DNA of 64,000 bases from Ancrocorticia sp047501485 (GCA_047501485.1 JAZDRN010000001.1:682001-746000); one strand, 5' to 3'. Positions 35,145-44,210 are shown, numbered from the stretch's first letter. Numbers and translations are program-made. Notes: a model not told the origin generated them from the sequence alone.

Positions 35145-36260
35145 GTGGCATCGAAGATTCGCGTTGCGCTCATATATGGAGGGATGTCGGGGGAGCACTC
35201 GGTTTCCTGCCTGACAGCGGCCTCCGTCATGAGGGCGGTCGACCCTGACAAGTACGAGATCCTTCCGATCGGTATTCGCCGCGACGGAACGTGGGTTCCG
35301 GGCGTGGCGGATCCGCTGCAGCTGGAGTCCGCGGGACCGCGCGGGGAGGTCGGCTCTTCCGACGAACTGATCCTGCTCGGAACCGGTGCGGACAAGGTCA
35401 TCGCCATCGACCTCGTGAACAGCGGTGCGGGAGTACTGCAGAACCTGGGGCGCGTCGACGTCGCCTTCCCGCTCCTGCATGGCCCTTTCGGCGAGGACGG
35501 GACGATTCAGGGCATGTTGGAGATGGCAGGCGTCCCCTATGTGGGCTCCGGCGTCTTCGCCTCGGCGGCGGGGATGGACAAGCACTACATGAAGGTGGTG
35601 CTGGAGGCGGCGGGCATCCCCGTGGCCCCGTATGTGGTTGCCACGGCCAAACGTTGGCGTACCTCCCACGACGACGTGATCGCTGAGGTGAACGAGAAGC
35701 TCAGCTTTCCGGTCTTCGTGAAACCCGCTCGCGCTGGTTCCTCCCTCGGGATCACGAGGGTGGATGGGCCGCAGGAGCTGGACGCCGCCGTCGAATACGC
35801 CCAGAAGACCGATCCGAAGGTGCTCATCGAGCAGGGAGTCGTCGGACGGGAGATCGAGTGCGCGGTACTCGGTGGGCACGGGGACGAACCCGCGCGGGCC
35901 TCCGTACTCGGGGAGATCGTGGTCGACGAGCAGGACTCCTGGTACGACTACGAGACCAAGTACGTACAGACCGAGGGCTTCCACATGGAGATTCCCGCCT
36001 CCGTCGAGGCCGCTACCGCCGAGCGGATGCGTGCGATGGCCGTCGAGGTTTTCGATGCCTTCGAATGCGAGGGCCTGACCCGCGTCGACTTCTTTTTGAC
36101 CGACGGCGGCGAGGTGCTCGTCAACGAGCACAACACCATCCCGGGGTTCACCCAGTTCTCGATGTACCCCGTGCTGTGGCAGCAGACGGGATTGCCATAC
36201 GGCGAGCTGATCGACGAATTGATCTCGTTGGCGCTCGAACGGCCCGTCGGGTTGCGTTAG
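35145..36260 (+). CDS. ddl: D-alanine--D-alanine ligase
   Basis: Ddl joins two D-Ala for the peptidoglycan stem peptide, using ATP. The 371-residue ATP-grasp enzyme starts IRVALIYGGMSGEHSVSC, has PLLHGPFGEDGTIQGMLE, and the ATP-grasp blocks PVFVKPARAGSSLGITRV and RVDFFLTD. EVLVNEHNTIPGFTQFSMYP carries the metal ligands. The Ser-Gly-Glu-His-Ser loop and C-terminal Tyr are usual for D-Ala-D-Ala. The GTG at 35145 has GAGGAAGG eight bases upstream. It may share promoter space with the divergent cystathionine gamma-synthase gene. Confidence 0.95.
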   Translation: MASKIRVALIYGGMSGEHSVSCLTAASVMRAVDPDKYEILPIGIRRDGTWVPGVADPLQLESAGPRGEVGSSDELILLGTGADKVIAIDLVNSGAGVLQNLGRVDVAFPLLHGPFGEDGTIQGMLEMAGVPYVGSGVFASAAGMDKHYMKVVLEAAGIPVAPYVVATAKRWRTSHDDVIAEVNEKLSFPVFVKPARAGSSLGITRVDGPQELDAAVEYAQKTDPKVLIEQGVVGREIECAVLGGHGDEPARASVLGEIVVDEQDSWYDYETKYVQTEGFHMEIPASVEAATAERMRAMAVEVFDAFECEGLTRVDFFLTDGGEVLVNEHNTIPGFTQFSMYPVLWQQTGLPYGELIDELISLALERPVGLR

Positions 36261-36320
36261 GGCGCAATCCGCCAGGCGCCGCAAGGCGGCAGAGTGGTGC
36301 CTTACTGAGCGGCGTACACC

Positions 36321-36362
36321 GTGTAGCCGCTCTTATTCCCGGTGTAGCCGCTCTTATTCCCG
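36321..36362. repeat. 21-bp direct repeat, two tandem copies
   Basis: GTGTAGCCGCTCTTATTCCCG (given as GTGTAGCCGC-TCTTATTCCCG) occurs twice head to tail at 36321-36341 and 36342-36362, in the spacer after ddl. No spacer structure or gene is associated. Confidence 0.85.
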
Positions 36363-36420
36363 ATCGAGGGTAAATGTCTTCATGGCCACTGGGAGCCCAT
36401 CACGCTTTCACGCTCGATGG

Positions 36421-36437
36421 TTTAATGTTAAATTAAA
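36421..36437. promoter_or_regulatory. 17-bp AT-only palindrome upstream of the FMN reductase
   Basis: TTTAAT-GTTAA-ATTAAA is an almost perfect dyad made of A and T apart from one G. It lies 69 bases before the reductase ATG. Operators of MarR, TetR or ArsR repressors commonly look like this. No regulator gene is adjacent, so the binding protein is unknown. Confidence 0.5.
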
Positions 36438-36505
36438 TCCGTGATGGGGGCCGGGCACGATGCACCAGCCCCGTTGTGGAAACGATTGCCTCGAAAGGGA
36501 AGAAA

Positions 36506-37046
36506 ATGAAGATCGGTTACATTGTTGGCAGCCTCTCGTCCCAGTCTCTGAACCGCGGACTGTCCAAGGTTCTCGAAGCTGTGGCCCCGGCGGGCGTGGA
36601 GCTCTTCGAGATTCCGATCAAGGACCTGCCGGTCTACAACCGGGACTTCGACGCCGACTACCCGCAGGTCGCGCGAGACCTCAAGGAATCGATCGAGGGC
36701 GCCGACGGCATCATCCTGGTCACTCCCGAGCACAATCGTATGTACTCCGGCGGCCCTGCACAACGCCATCGAATGGTCCTCTCGCCCCTGGGGCTCCATG
36801 TCCCTGGCGGGCAAGCCCGTCGCCGCCATCGGCACCTCGCCCTCCGGCGTTGGAACCGCATCGGCCCAGCAGCACCTGCGTTCCACCTTGCTCTTCTTCG
36901 GCTCCAAGGTCATGGGCCAGCCCGAGGCCTACGTCGACGCCCTGAAGGCGGAGATCACCCCCGAGGGCGGGATCAACGATGCCGGCCGCGAGATCGTCGC
37001 CAGCTGGTTGCAGGCCGTGGCCGCGTTCGTCGAGGCCAACAAGTAG
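36506..37046 (+). pseudogene. NADPH-dependent FMN reductase, interrupted by a one-base frameshift
   Basis: The N-terminal frame from ATG 36506 (good AAGGGAAG ribosome-binding site) reads KIGYIVGSLSSQSLNRGL, the flavodoxin-like phosphate loop, up to LVTPEHNRMYSGG. At that point one extra G at about 36752-36753 shifts the frame. Reading without it gives SGALHNAIEWSSRPWG and joins seamlessly to MSLAGKPVAAIGTSPSGVG and the C-terminus at 37046. The intact protein would be about 179 residues, normal for the YieF/ChrR-type quinone and azo reductases. Either the gene is inactivated or the assembly contains an error here. The homology is certain, the frameshift's reality is not. Confidence 0.8.
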
Positions 37047-37167
37047 CCCTGACCGGGTACATCCAACCGGTTCGCGAACTCAAGCTCGGGTCCGCAAGGA
37101 TCGTTGATGTAAACACGTAAACATCACTTTTGCAGCCCCATGATCGTCCTCGGACGGGTCGGATGGC

Positions 37168-38202
37168 ATGATTGACATCATGTTTGTCGCAGACCTGACC
37201 GAGGACGATCTTCTTTCCCTCATCCTTCCTCACCTGCCGCAGGCGGAGGGGGTCATCGTCCCCTCGGGCGACGACAGCGCGGTTCTGCCGGCACCGGATG
37301 GACGCTTCACAGTATCGACGGACATGCTGATCGAGGACCGGCATTTCAAGCGCCAGTGGTCCACGGGGAAGGACCTCGGTTGGAGGGCGGCCATGCAGAA
37401 TCTGGCCGATGCCGTTGCGATGGGGGCCAGGCCGCGCTCGATCGTCGTCGCCATGGAGCTGCCGGGTGATCTTCCCGCCGCGTGGGTCAGCGGGTTGTCC
37501 GAGGGGCTGGCTGATGCCTGCCGCACGGTCGGATGCGGGGTCGACGGCGGTGATCTGGTCGGGGGTGATTCCGTGGCGGTGTCCGTGACCGTGATGGGAG
37601 ATCTGGAGGGTCGCAGGCCCCGCCTACGCAGCGGCGCCCAGCCCGGGCACGCTCTGATGCACGCGGGACATCTGGGTCATGGTGCCGCCGGCCTGGCCCT
37701 CCTGGAGCGAGGATATACGAGGGATCGTTCGGTTCTCCCAGCCGCGGAGAGCCTTCTCATCGACGATTTCCTGCGCCCCAAGCCGCCGCTGACTCAAACG
37801 CTCGACGCCTGCCGAGACAACCGAATCGCCGCGCTCATGGACGTCTCCGATGGCTTGGTGCGGGATGCGAAGCGTATGGCGAAGGCCTCGAATGTGTGGA
37901 TCGACATCCAATCCACGCTGCTGGCCGAGCATCTGCAGGCGCTGATACCGGTTGCCGCACGCCTGGGTTTTTCCGATCCCTGGCAATGGGCGATGCAGGC
38001 GGTGCTGACCGGGGGAGAGGACCACGGCTTCCTCGCGACCATGCGTCGTCCTGCCGACCGGGCCTGGGGTCCGGGAACCCCGGTCCTTCCCGATGGCTTC
38101 AGGTGTATCGGGCGAGTGCGCGATGCCCACGAGGGCGGGCGGGTGACGGTCGACGGCCGGCTGATATCCCAGCGCGGCGGTTGGGATCATTTCGGCGGTT
38201 AA
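37168..38202 (+). CDS. thiL: Thiamine-monophosphate kinase
   Basis: ThiL phosphorylates thiamine monophosphate to the coenzyme thiamine diphosphate. The 344-residue AIR-synthase-fold protein shows VPSGDDSAVL, VSTDMLIEDRHFKRQWS and GWRAAMQNLADAVAMGA with the metal-binding Asp residues. VGGDLVGGDS is replaced here by VDGGDLVGGDSVAV. MDVSDGLVRDAKRMA and GGEDHGFLAT match the C-terminal half. Two extra start codons lie near (37168 and 37180); the second begins nearer the conserved part. No thi neighbours are present. It follows the FMN reductase by about 120 bases. Confidence 0.94.
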   Translation: MIDIMFVADLTEDDLLSLILPHLPQAEGVIVPSGDDSAVLPAPDGRFTVSTDMLIEDRHFKRQWSTGKDLGWRAAMQNLADAVAMGARPRSIVVAMELPGDLPAAWVSGLSEGLADACRTVGCGVDGGDLVGGDSVAVSVTVMGDLEGRRPRLRSGAQPGHALMHAGHLGHGAAGLALLERGYTRDRSVLPAAESLLIDDFLRPKPPLTQTLDACRDNRIAALMDVSDGLVRDAKRMAKASNVWIDIQSTLLAEHLQALIPVAARLGFSDPWQWAMQAVLTGGEDHGFLATMRRPADRAWGPGTPVLPDGFRCIGRVRDAHEGGRVTVDGRLISQRGGWDHFGG

Positions 38203-38304
38203 CGGGGCAGTGGCTCCTCCGCATGCGCTGTTGCCCGGCTGCGGCGCAGATTCGATGAAGTCGAAACCCAGTGTTCCTACTGCCGCATATTTGCGGCGCT
38301 CTCG

Positions 38305-39135
38305 TCAGTGAACGGGCAGATGGCGCATCGGAGAATGCGCCGGGACCACCGTCGGAAGCCCGTCGAACGGGTCGGGAAACACATGGGCGCGTAGGTCGAA
38401 GACTTCGAGGAGAAGAGCATCGGTCAACACCTGTTCCGGAACTCCCTCGTCGACGATCCTCCCGTCCTTCATCACGATGAGATGATCGCTGTAACGGGCG
38501 GCCAGGGCGAGATCGTGCAATACCGTGAGTATCGTCCGTCCGGTCTCGTCGCGCAGCCGAGTGACCAGTTCCAGAACTTCCACGGCGTGGGCCATGTCGA
38601 GGTGCGTGGTCGGCTCATCGAGCAGGAGGATCTCGGTCTGCTGCGCGAGTGCCATCGCGATCCAGGCGCGCTGTCTCTGCCCGCCGGAGAGCTCGTCTAT
38701 GGCGAAGTCGGCCAACTCTGAGACGTGGGTATCGCGCATGGCGGCAGCCGTGATCTCCTCGTCCTGTTCAGACCACTGGCGGTACCAGGGCTGGTGTGGC
38801 TGGCGGCCGCGGCGTACGAGCTCGGAGACGGTCATACCCTCCGGAGCGACCGGACGCTGTGGGAGCACGGCGAGCCGACGTGCGATCTCCTTCGGACGCT
38901 GCGAGTGCAATGGCTCTCCCAGTAGGGTGACCTCTCCAGTCCGTGGGCGCAGCAGACGGGAGAACGACTTGAGCAGAGTGGACTTGCCACAACCGTTCGG
39001 ACCGATGATGGTGGTGACCCTGCCCTGGGGAACGGCCAGGCTCACGTCGTGAAGGACGTCCTCGCCCCCGTATCCGACGTGGATGCCGGTTGCCTCCAGC
39101 GGGGAGGCGTCTGTGTGATCGGCGAGGTTAGCCAT
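38305..39135 (-). CDS. Iron-siderophore ABC transporter, ATP-binding protein
   Basis: A 276-residue FecE/FepC-type ATPase. Walker A GPNGCGKST is at 45-53, the ABC signature is LSGGQRQRAWIA, Walker B EILLLDEPTTHLD is followed by the switch His in VLHDLALAARY. It energises import of ferric siderophore through the two permeases encoded just upstream on the same strand; its start overlaps the stop of the nearer permease by 8 bases. This makes a three-gene transcript with an IdeR box at its head. Confidence 0.95.
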   Translation of the reverse strand: MANLADHTDASPLEATGIHVGYGGEDVLHDVSLAVPQGRVTTIIGPNGCGKSTLLKSFSRLLRPRTGEVTLLGEPLHSQRPKEIARRLAVLPQRPVAPEGMTVSELVRRGRQPHQPWYRQWSEQDEEITAAAMRDTHVSELADFAIDELSGGQRQRAWIAMALAQQTEILLLDEPTTHLDMAHAVEVLELVTRLRDETGRTILTVLHDLALAARYSDHLIVMKDGRIVDEGVPEQVLTDALLLEVFDLRAHVFPDPFDGLPTVVPAHSPMRHLPVH

Positions 39136-40225
39136 GGGTCCTCCGGACGTTCAGATGCATGAGGAATAGCAGATAGGGGGCGCCGATGAGCGGTGTGAGC
39201 ACGCCAACGGGAAGGGTGCCGGGTAGCAACGAGGATATCTGGGATGCGGCCAGCAGGACGGCGGCACCCGTCAATCCGCCCACGAGCGGCGGCGGACCTG
39301 CGGTGCGAAGCATCCTCATGCCGAGCTGGGGCGCGACGAAGGCGACGAAGGCGATGGGGCCGGCGACCGCGGTGGCGATACTGGTGAGAGCAACAGCGAG
39401 GGCCAGCGCGCCGAGTTCGACTCGTCCAGGGCTGCTCCCGATCACCGCGGCGACATCCCGTCCTAGCCGCAACGCCGCGAGATCCCGGCTCATACGTATG
39501 CAAGCGGGAACAGCCACAGCGACGGCGATGGCTGGCATCCAGAGATCTTCCATCGTGATGCCCAGCACCGACCCGGTCAGCCAGCGCGCGGCGATCTCGG
39601 CCTCGATGAGATCGGCTCTCGTGAGCATCCACGCGGTGGCGGCCAAGGCGATCGCGTTGATTGCGAGACCGACCAGCACCAATCGGAGCCCGTCGAACCC
39701 GCCGCGCCAGGACAGCGCCAGTACGAGGAGCGCGGTGAGGAGGCCACCCGCGATCGCCGTTGGTGCGAGCAGGACGGAGGCGGGGATCGACTGGAAGGCA
39801 CCGGAGGCGAGTGGACCGGTGAGTACGAAGACGACGACGGCGCCCGCACCCGAGGTGACTCCGAGAATGTCCGGACTGGCGATAGGATTGCGGGTGATCG
39901 TCTGAGTCAAGCCACCGGCGCATCCCAGAGCGAAGCCCACCAGCATGGCGCCCAGAGCGGGTGCCAATCTGTAGTCGATGACGACGAGCCGGTCCCGTCC
40001 CGAGCCGCCCCCGGAGAGAGTGGCGAGGATCCGCTCCGTGGAGATCGGGAGGGTTCCTGTGAAGACCGCGACGGCCAGCAGGATGAGAATCAGCGCGGCG
40101 AGCAGACCGACTCCGTAGACATGGCGGCGCCGGACCGCACCTCCCGCGGGACCGATACGCCAGTGCCAGACCCGAGGAGCGGCGGCCGCGCGTCGATCCG
40201 CGCGTACATCCATCGCCGCGCTCAC
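39128..40225 (-). CDS. Iron-siderophore ABC transporter permease (FecCD family), second subunit
   Basis: A 365-residue FecCD permease with about ten membrane helices. Conserved blocks are FALGCAGGLTQTITRNPIASPDILGVTSGAG (shown as GLTQTITRNPIASPDILG) and GPIAFVAFVAPQLGMRMLR, the ATPase-coupling loop region. I start it at the GTG at 40225, which overlaps the TGA of the preceding permease (GTGA), instead of the far upstream in-frame start. An N-terminal Arg/Ala-rich tail of about 50 residues precedes the first helix, longer than usual. Confidence 0.9.
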   Translation of the reverse strand: MSAAMDVRADRRAAAAPRVWHWRIGPAGGAVRRRHVYGVGLLAALILILLAVAVFTGTLPISTERILATLSGGGSGRDRLVVIDYRLAPALGAMLVGFALGCAGGLTQTITRNPIASPDILGVTSGAGAVVVFVLTGPLASGAFQSIPASVLLAPTAIAGGLLTALLVLALSWRGGFDGLRLVLVGLAINAIALAATAWMLTRADLIEAEIAARWLTGSVLGITMEDLWMPAIAVAVAVPACIRMSRDLAALRLGRDVAAVIGSSPGRVELGALALAVALTSIATAVAGPIAFVAFVAPQLGMRMLRTAGPPPLVGGLTGAAVLLAASQISSLLPGTLPVGVLTPLIGAPYLLFLMHLNVRRTHG

Positions 40226-41250
40226 AGTGCGACCACCCGGCGCCGACGCGCGATGACAAGCAGTGCCGGGCCTCCCAGAACCGCCAGTACGATCCCCACC
40301 TGTAGCTCGCCGTTGGGCACGCTGATGCGTCCCAGGGTGTCGGCCGCGAGTATCAAGGTTGCGCCGATCAATCCGGCGTAGGGGACGATGCGGCGATAGT
40401 CGTGGCCCGCGAGACTGCGGGCCACATGCGGGGCGACGAGGCCCAGGAAGGAGATCGGCCCGCACAGTGCGGTGGCGGATCCTGCCAGCAGGGTGATCGC
40501 GATGATGGAGAGAATACGGCTGAGGGCCACCCGCGATCCGAGGGTTGTGGCGACGTCGGCGCCCAATCCCAGCGCGTTCAGGGAGAAAGCGCTCTGTATG
40601 GCGAGCAGGACCCCGATCCCCATCAGCACAGCGAGCAGGCCCGCCAGATCGAGGTTGTACCGCGCGATGGACCCCACGTTCCAGAAACGAAGCACATCCA
40701 GGGTGGTCGAATCCATGAGAACGAGTGCGGTTGTGATGGCCGTGAGCAGCGCCGCCAGCGTGGTCCCGACGACGGCGAGCATCACGAGCGCGGAGCTGGA
40801 GATGTCGCGCAATCCGAAGGCGAAGACCACGGTGGCGGCTATTCCTGCGCCGACGAGCGCTGCGATGACCATAGTTGAGGAGGACACGGTTCCCAACGTG
40901 AAGATGGTGAGTGCGACGCCCAGCGAGGCTCCGGCGTTCACTCCGAACAGGCCGGGATCGGCGAGCGGGTTGCGAGTGTGTCCCTGCATGAGAGCGCCAC
41001 CGAGGCCGAGGCAGGTTCCGGCCGCGATTCCCAGGAGGGTACGCGGAACTCTCTGACTGGTGATCACCGTGGCATTGTCACTATCGAGACCCCCGAACAA
41101 GGCGCCGAGGATATCCGAGGGCGGGATGGCGCGGCTGCCCACCGAGAGGCTTCCGACGACTGCCAGCCAGAGAAGCAGGAGAAGTAGCACGACGGCCAGT
41201 GTGGTGGGAGGCCGTCGCCGTGGGACGGCATGGACAGAGGGGTAACGCAC
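40222..41250 (-). CDS. Iron-siderophore ABC transporter permease (FecCD family), first subunit
   Basis: A 342-residue FecCD permease, first gene of the transporter operon. It shows LGGALMQGHTRNPLADPGLFGVNAGAS (shown as ALMQGHTRNPLADPGLFG), the hallmark of this family, and GPISFLGLVAPHVARSLAG near the C-terminus where the ATPase docks. About nine or ten membrane helices. The gene starts five bases from the IdeR box and is translationally coupled to the next permease through a 4-base overlap. Confidence 0.93.
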   Translation of the reverse strand: MRYPSVHAVPRRRPPTTLAVVLLLLLLWLAVVGSLSVGSRAIPPSDILGALFGGLDSDNATVITSQRVPRTLLGIAAGTCLGLGGALMQGHTRNPLADPGLFGVNAGASLGVALTIFTLGTVSSSTMVIAALVGAGIAATVVFAFGLRDISSSALVMLAVVGTTLAALLTAITTALVLMDSTTLDVLRFWNVGSIARYNLDLAGLLAVLMGIGVLLAIQSAFSLNALGLGADVATTLGSRVALSRILSIIAITLLAGSATALCGPISFLGLVAPHVARSLAGHDYRRIVPYAGLIGATLILAADTLGRISVPNGELQVGIVLAVLGGPALLVIARRRRVVAL

Positions 41251-41254
41251 TAGG

Positions 41255-41273
41255 TTAGGATAGCCTATCCTTA
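41255..41273. promoter_or_regulatory. DtxR/IdeR iron box
   Basis: TTAGGATAGCCTATCCTTA is a 19-base palindrome closely matching the known DtxR/IdeR consensus TTAGGTTAG-C-CTAACCTAA. It lies between the divergent starts of the permease operon (41250) and the siderophore-binding lipoprotein gene (41311), so iron-loaded repressor would shut both. This is direct sequence evidence of iron control. Confidence 0.88.
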
Positions 41274-41310
41274 CTGGATTCCCGCATCGTCCTAATCACT
41301 GGAGACAAAC

Positions 41311-42339
41311 ATGTCACGACTTCGTACGTCCCTAGCGGCACTTTCGGCCGTCTCGCTTCTGGTCCTCGCGGGCTGCTCCGGGCAGGAGGAGCCCGAGCCG
41401 GAGAGTACAACCTCGGCTGCTGCGCAGGCAGAGAGCACCACCATCGGTGATCTCACAATCACCCCGGCCGAGGACGGTACCCTGACCATCGACGGAACGG
41501 TCAACGGCACGGTGACCGGTGTTCCCGCCGAGCCGCAGCGCGTCGTCGCCCTCTGGCGAGTGGGCTCTGAGCTAGCCGAGCTGGAGGTCACGCCTGTGGC
41601 CGCGCTCGAAGGAGAATTCCTCGAGAGCGAGCTGGGGCCCGAATTTTTCGCCTCGGTCTCCGATATCCCCACGGTCGGTAGTTTCGAGGGAGTGGACATC
41701 GAGGAAGTCATCGCCGCCGATCCCGATCTGATCATCGGCATGGACAATGGAGGCCTGTCGATCGACTACGAGCCACTGCAGGAAATCGCTCCCACGGTTA
41801 TTCTGCCCATCGCAGAGCCGACCGACGTGTGGCGCAACTATCCGGCAGTGGCCGCGGTCCTCGGCAAGTCCTCCGACTACGACGAGCGACTTGCCGATCT
41901 CGATGCGAAGCTTGAAGCAATCGCGGAGGAGTACGGCGAGGATCTCGCGGACAAGCCGGTGACCGTCGTGAACTCGTCAATGGACAAGATTTGGGCCAGC
42001 ACCAGCAAGTCGCTCGTCTACGAGCGCCTCGTCCAAGCCGGATTCACCTACAACCCCAGTTTCACCGACAACCCCGATCGCTACGTCCAGGAGATCACCG
42101 CCGAGAATCTCGCCGATTTGTCCGACCAGTCCGCGATCCTCTACCAGACAGATCTCGAGGGCGCTCCGCTGCCGGGTACCGACGAACTGCGTGCCATGGA
42201 TTCGTACAAGCGACTTCCCGCGGTGGAGGCCGGCCTGGAATTCCCGCTCACCAGCGGCGTGATCTACACGTTCGAGGCTGCCGACAAGCAGGTTGAGGAC
42301 ATCCGGGCTGCCGCCGAGGCACTCGCCGCCGCCAATTGA
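41311..42339 (+). CDS. Siderophore-binding lipoprotein of an ABC transporter
   Basis: The 342-residue protein has a lipoprotein signal peptide, MSRLRTSLAALSAVSLLVLAGC, with lipobox LVLAGC and lipidated Cys22 (shown in part), then a Ser/Thr/Glu-rich linker. The FepB/FhuD-type fold follows, with VVALWRVGSELAELEV, DPDLIIGMDNGG and a long connecting helix at about 190-215. It would bind ferric siderophore outside the membrane and pass it to the permeases encoded divergently. It is under the same IdeR box and is followed after 49 bases by the SIP-methyltransferase fusion gene. Confidence 0.93.
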   Translation: MSRLRTSLAALSAVSLLVLAGCSGQEEPEPESTTSAAAQAESTTIGDLTITPAEDGTLTIDGTVNGTVTGVPAEPQRVVALWRVGSELAELEVTPVAALEGEFLESELGPEFFASVSDIPTVGSFEGVDIEEVIAADPDLIIGMDNGGLSIDYEPLQEIAPTVILPIAEPTDVWRNYPAVAAVLGKSSDYDERLADLDAKLEAIAEEYGEDLADKPVTVVNSSMDKIWASTSKSLVYERLVQAGFTYNPSFTDNPDRYVQEITAENLADLSDQSAILYQTDLEGAPLPGTDELRAMDSYKRLPAVEAGLEFPLTSGVIYTFEAADKQVEDIRAAAEALAAAN

Positions 42340-42388
42340 GGTTAACTGAGGTTGACTGAGCACTCTAACCCCGACAAGGAGATACCCA

Positions 42389-44197
42389 ATGGCTTCGCGC
42401 CGAAACAAGAGCTACCCCATCGTCGTCCGAGATCTGGAGGTCACCGAGGTCTACAACGTCACTCCGCTCATGCGCAGAGTGGTCGTCTCGGGAGAGCAAC
42501 TCGGCCCGTTCGTGAACAACGGCTACGAGGTGGGTCCGTTCCTCACCGAGAATGCCGACGACCATGTCAAGCTCATCATCGGCCGGGCCGGCGTCGACTA
42601 TCCGGTGCCGGCTCAGGAGGAAGGGCATCTGGACTGGTCCCGGCAGGCGTTGGATCGCGCTCGCGATTACACGCCCCGCCGTTTCGACCCGGTCGCGAAG
42701 CGTCTCGAACTGGACTTCGTCAGGCACGGCGGCGGACTCGCCTCTACCTGGGCCGACGAGGTGCAGCCCGGGGAGCGGGTGCTGGTAGCGGGCCCGCGTG
42801 GCACGACGGTTCTTCCGGATGATATCGACTGGTATCTCCTCGTGGGCGACGAAACGGCGCTTCCGGCTATCGCCCGGCGCATCGAGGAGCTTCCCGCAGG
42901 CACGCCGGTGACGGCCGTGGTCACTATTCCGACGGCGAGTGAGGAGCAGACATTCGATCACGAGACGAACCTCGATATCACGTGGGTTCACCGGGATCGC
43001 GCACCCCTCGGAATGACCTGGGATGTCCAGGTCATGGAGGCACTTGAAAAAGCGCCTTGGCGCGAGGGGCAGGTGTACGCCTGGGCGGCCGGCGAGTCGC
43101 AGATGCTTCGCCCGGTGCGCCGCTGGCTCAAGGAGGTCCGGAAGGTTCCGCGCTCGCACACGGATATCGCGGGGTATTGGAGGGATGGGGCCTCGCAGTC
43201 GGAGATGGGCGAGATCACCCACAAGCTGGACCATGCGGTCTCGCTGTCGGTTCCCTATGCGGCCCGCGTTGCTGTGAGCCTCGATTTGGCTGAACACGTT
43301 GCAGACGGGCATGGCACGATCTCCTCGCTGGCTGAGGCGGCTGGAGCCACGGCCAGCGGAGTCCGCAAGATCGTCAAACTGCTCTCTTTCCACGGACTGT
43401 TCGAGCTGGGGGCGGATGACTCGGTCCGGCTGGGCAGACTCGGCACCGTTCTCACCGAGGAATACGCGCATTCCCGCCTCGATCGTAGGAGTGGGTACGC
43501 TCGGCTCGACGACGGCTGGCCCGGGCTTCTGCACGCGGTCACCACCGGAGAGTCGGGGTACCGGCATGCCGTGGGGGAATCGCTATGGGATACCCTCTCC
43601 GCCGATCCGCAACTCGGCGAGTCCTTCGACCGGACCCTCAGCGAATGGTCCGGGATGTGGTGCCGTGCGGTGGCCTCGGCCCTCTCGCTGAACTCCGAGC
43701 ATGTGGTCGACGTGGGCGGCGGGACCGGTGAGCTACTGGCAGCTCTGCTGGAGTCCAGCGCGGGGACTTGTGGGACACTCGTCGAGTTGCCCTCCTCAGC
43801 TGAACGCGCGAGGGTTCAACTTGCCGAACGCGGCCTGGGGGACAGGACGGCGACGGTGCCGCAGAGCTTCTTCGAGCCGGTACCGGTGGGCGGGGATATC
43901 TATGTGCTCGCCCAGGTGCTGCATAACTGGCCTGACGCCGAGGCGCAGCTGATCCTCTCCCGCGTCGCCGAGGCAGCCGGTTCCGCCCGGGTGCTGATCG
44001 TCGAACGCATCTCGGGCGCGGGCGGGCACGATCACGATGCGGAGTTCGACCTGCTCATGTTCGCGGCCTTCGGTGGCGGCGAACGTACGGTGGCCGAGTA
44101 TGCGGCGCTCGCGGCGGAATCCGGGCTCGAGCTTGTCTCCGCCGTGCCCATTCTCGATGAACTGCATCTGATCGAACTGCGTCGCGCTGAGAGCTGA
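42389..44197 (+). CDS. Fusion: siderophore-interacting FAD/NAD(P)H reductase + O-methyltransferase
   Basis: A 602-residue two-domain protein. Residues 1 to about 270 form a siderophore-interacting protein (ViuB/SIP): YNVTPLMRRVVVSGEQLG, RDYTPRRFDP, FVRHGGGLASTWADEVQPGE (seen as LASTWADEVQPG), DWYLLVGDETALPAIARR and AWAAGESQMLRPVRRWL. This half would reduce ferric siderophore with NAD(P)H and release iron in the cytoplasm. Residues from about 280 form an O-methyltransferase: a winged-helix dimerisation region, SAM motif VVDVGGGTGELL at about 438, and the catalytic-His block VLHNWPD at about 510. The two halves are in one uninterrupted frame. It follows the siderophore-binding lipoprotein and ends in two hairpins. 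What the methyltransferase acts on is unknown. Confidence 0.88.
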   Translation: MASRRNKSYPIVVRDLEVTEVYNVTPLMRRVVVSGEQLGPFVNNGYEVGPFLTENADDHVKLIIGRAGVDYPVPAQEEGHLDWSRQALDRARDYTPRRFDPVAKRLELDFVRHGGGLASTWADEVQPGERVLVAGPRGTTVLPDDIDWYLLVGDETALPAIARRIEELPAGTPVTAVVTIPTASEEQTFDHETNLDITWVHRDRAPLGMTWDVQVMEALEKAPWREGQVYAWAAGESQMLRPVRRWLKEVRKVPRSHTDIAGYWRDGASQSEMGEITHKLDHAVSLSVPYAARVAVSLDLAEHVADGHGTISSLAEAAGATASGVRKIVKLLSFHGLFELGADDSVRLGRLGTVLTEEYAHSRLDRRSGYARLDDGWPGLLHAVTTGESGYRHAVGESLWDTLSADPQLGESFDRTLSEWSGMWCRAVASALSLNSEHVVDVGGGTGELLAALLESSAGTCGTLVELPSSAERARVQLAERGLGDRTATVPQSFFEPVPVGGDIYVLAQVLHNWPDAEAQLILSRVAEAAGSARVLIVERISGAGGHDHDAEFDLLMFAAFGGGERTVAEYAALAAESGLELVSAVPILDELHLIELRRAES

Positions 44198-44210
44198 TCG
44201 GTTCATAGCC

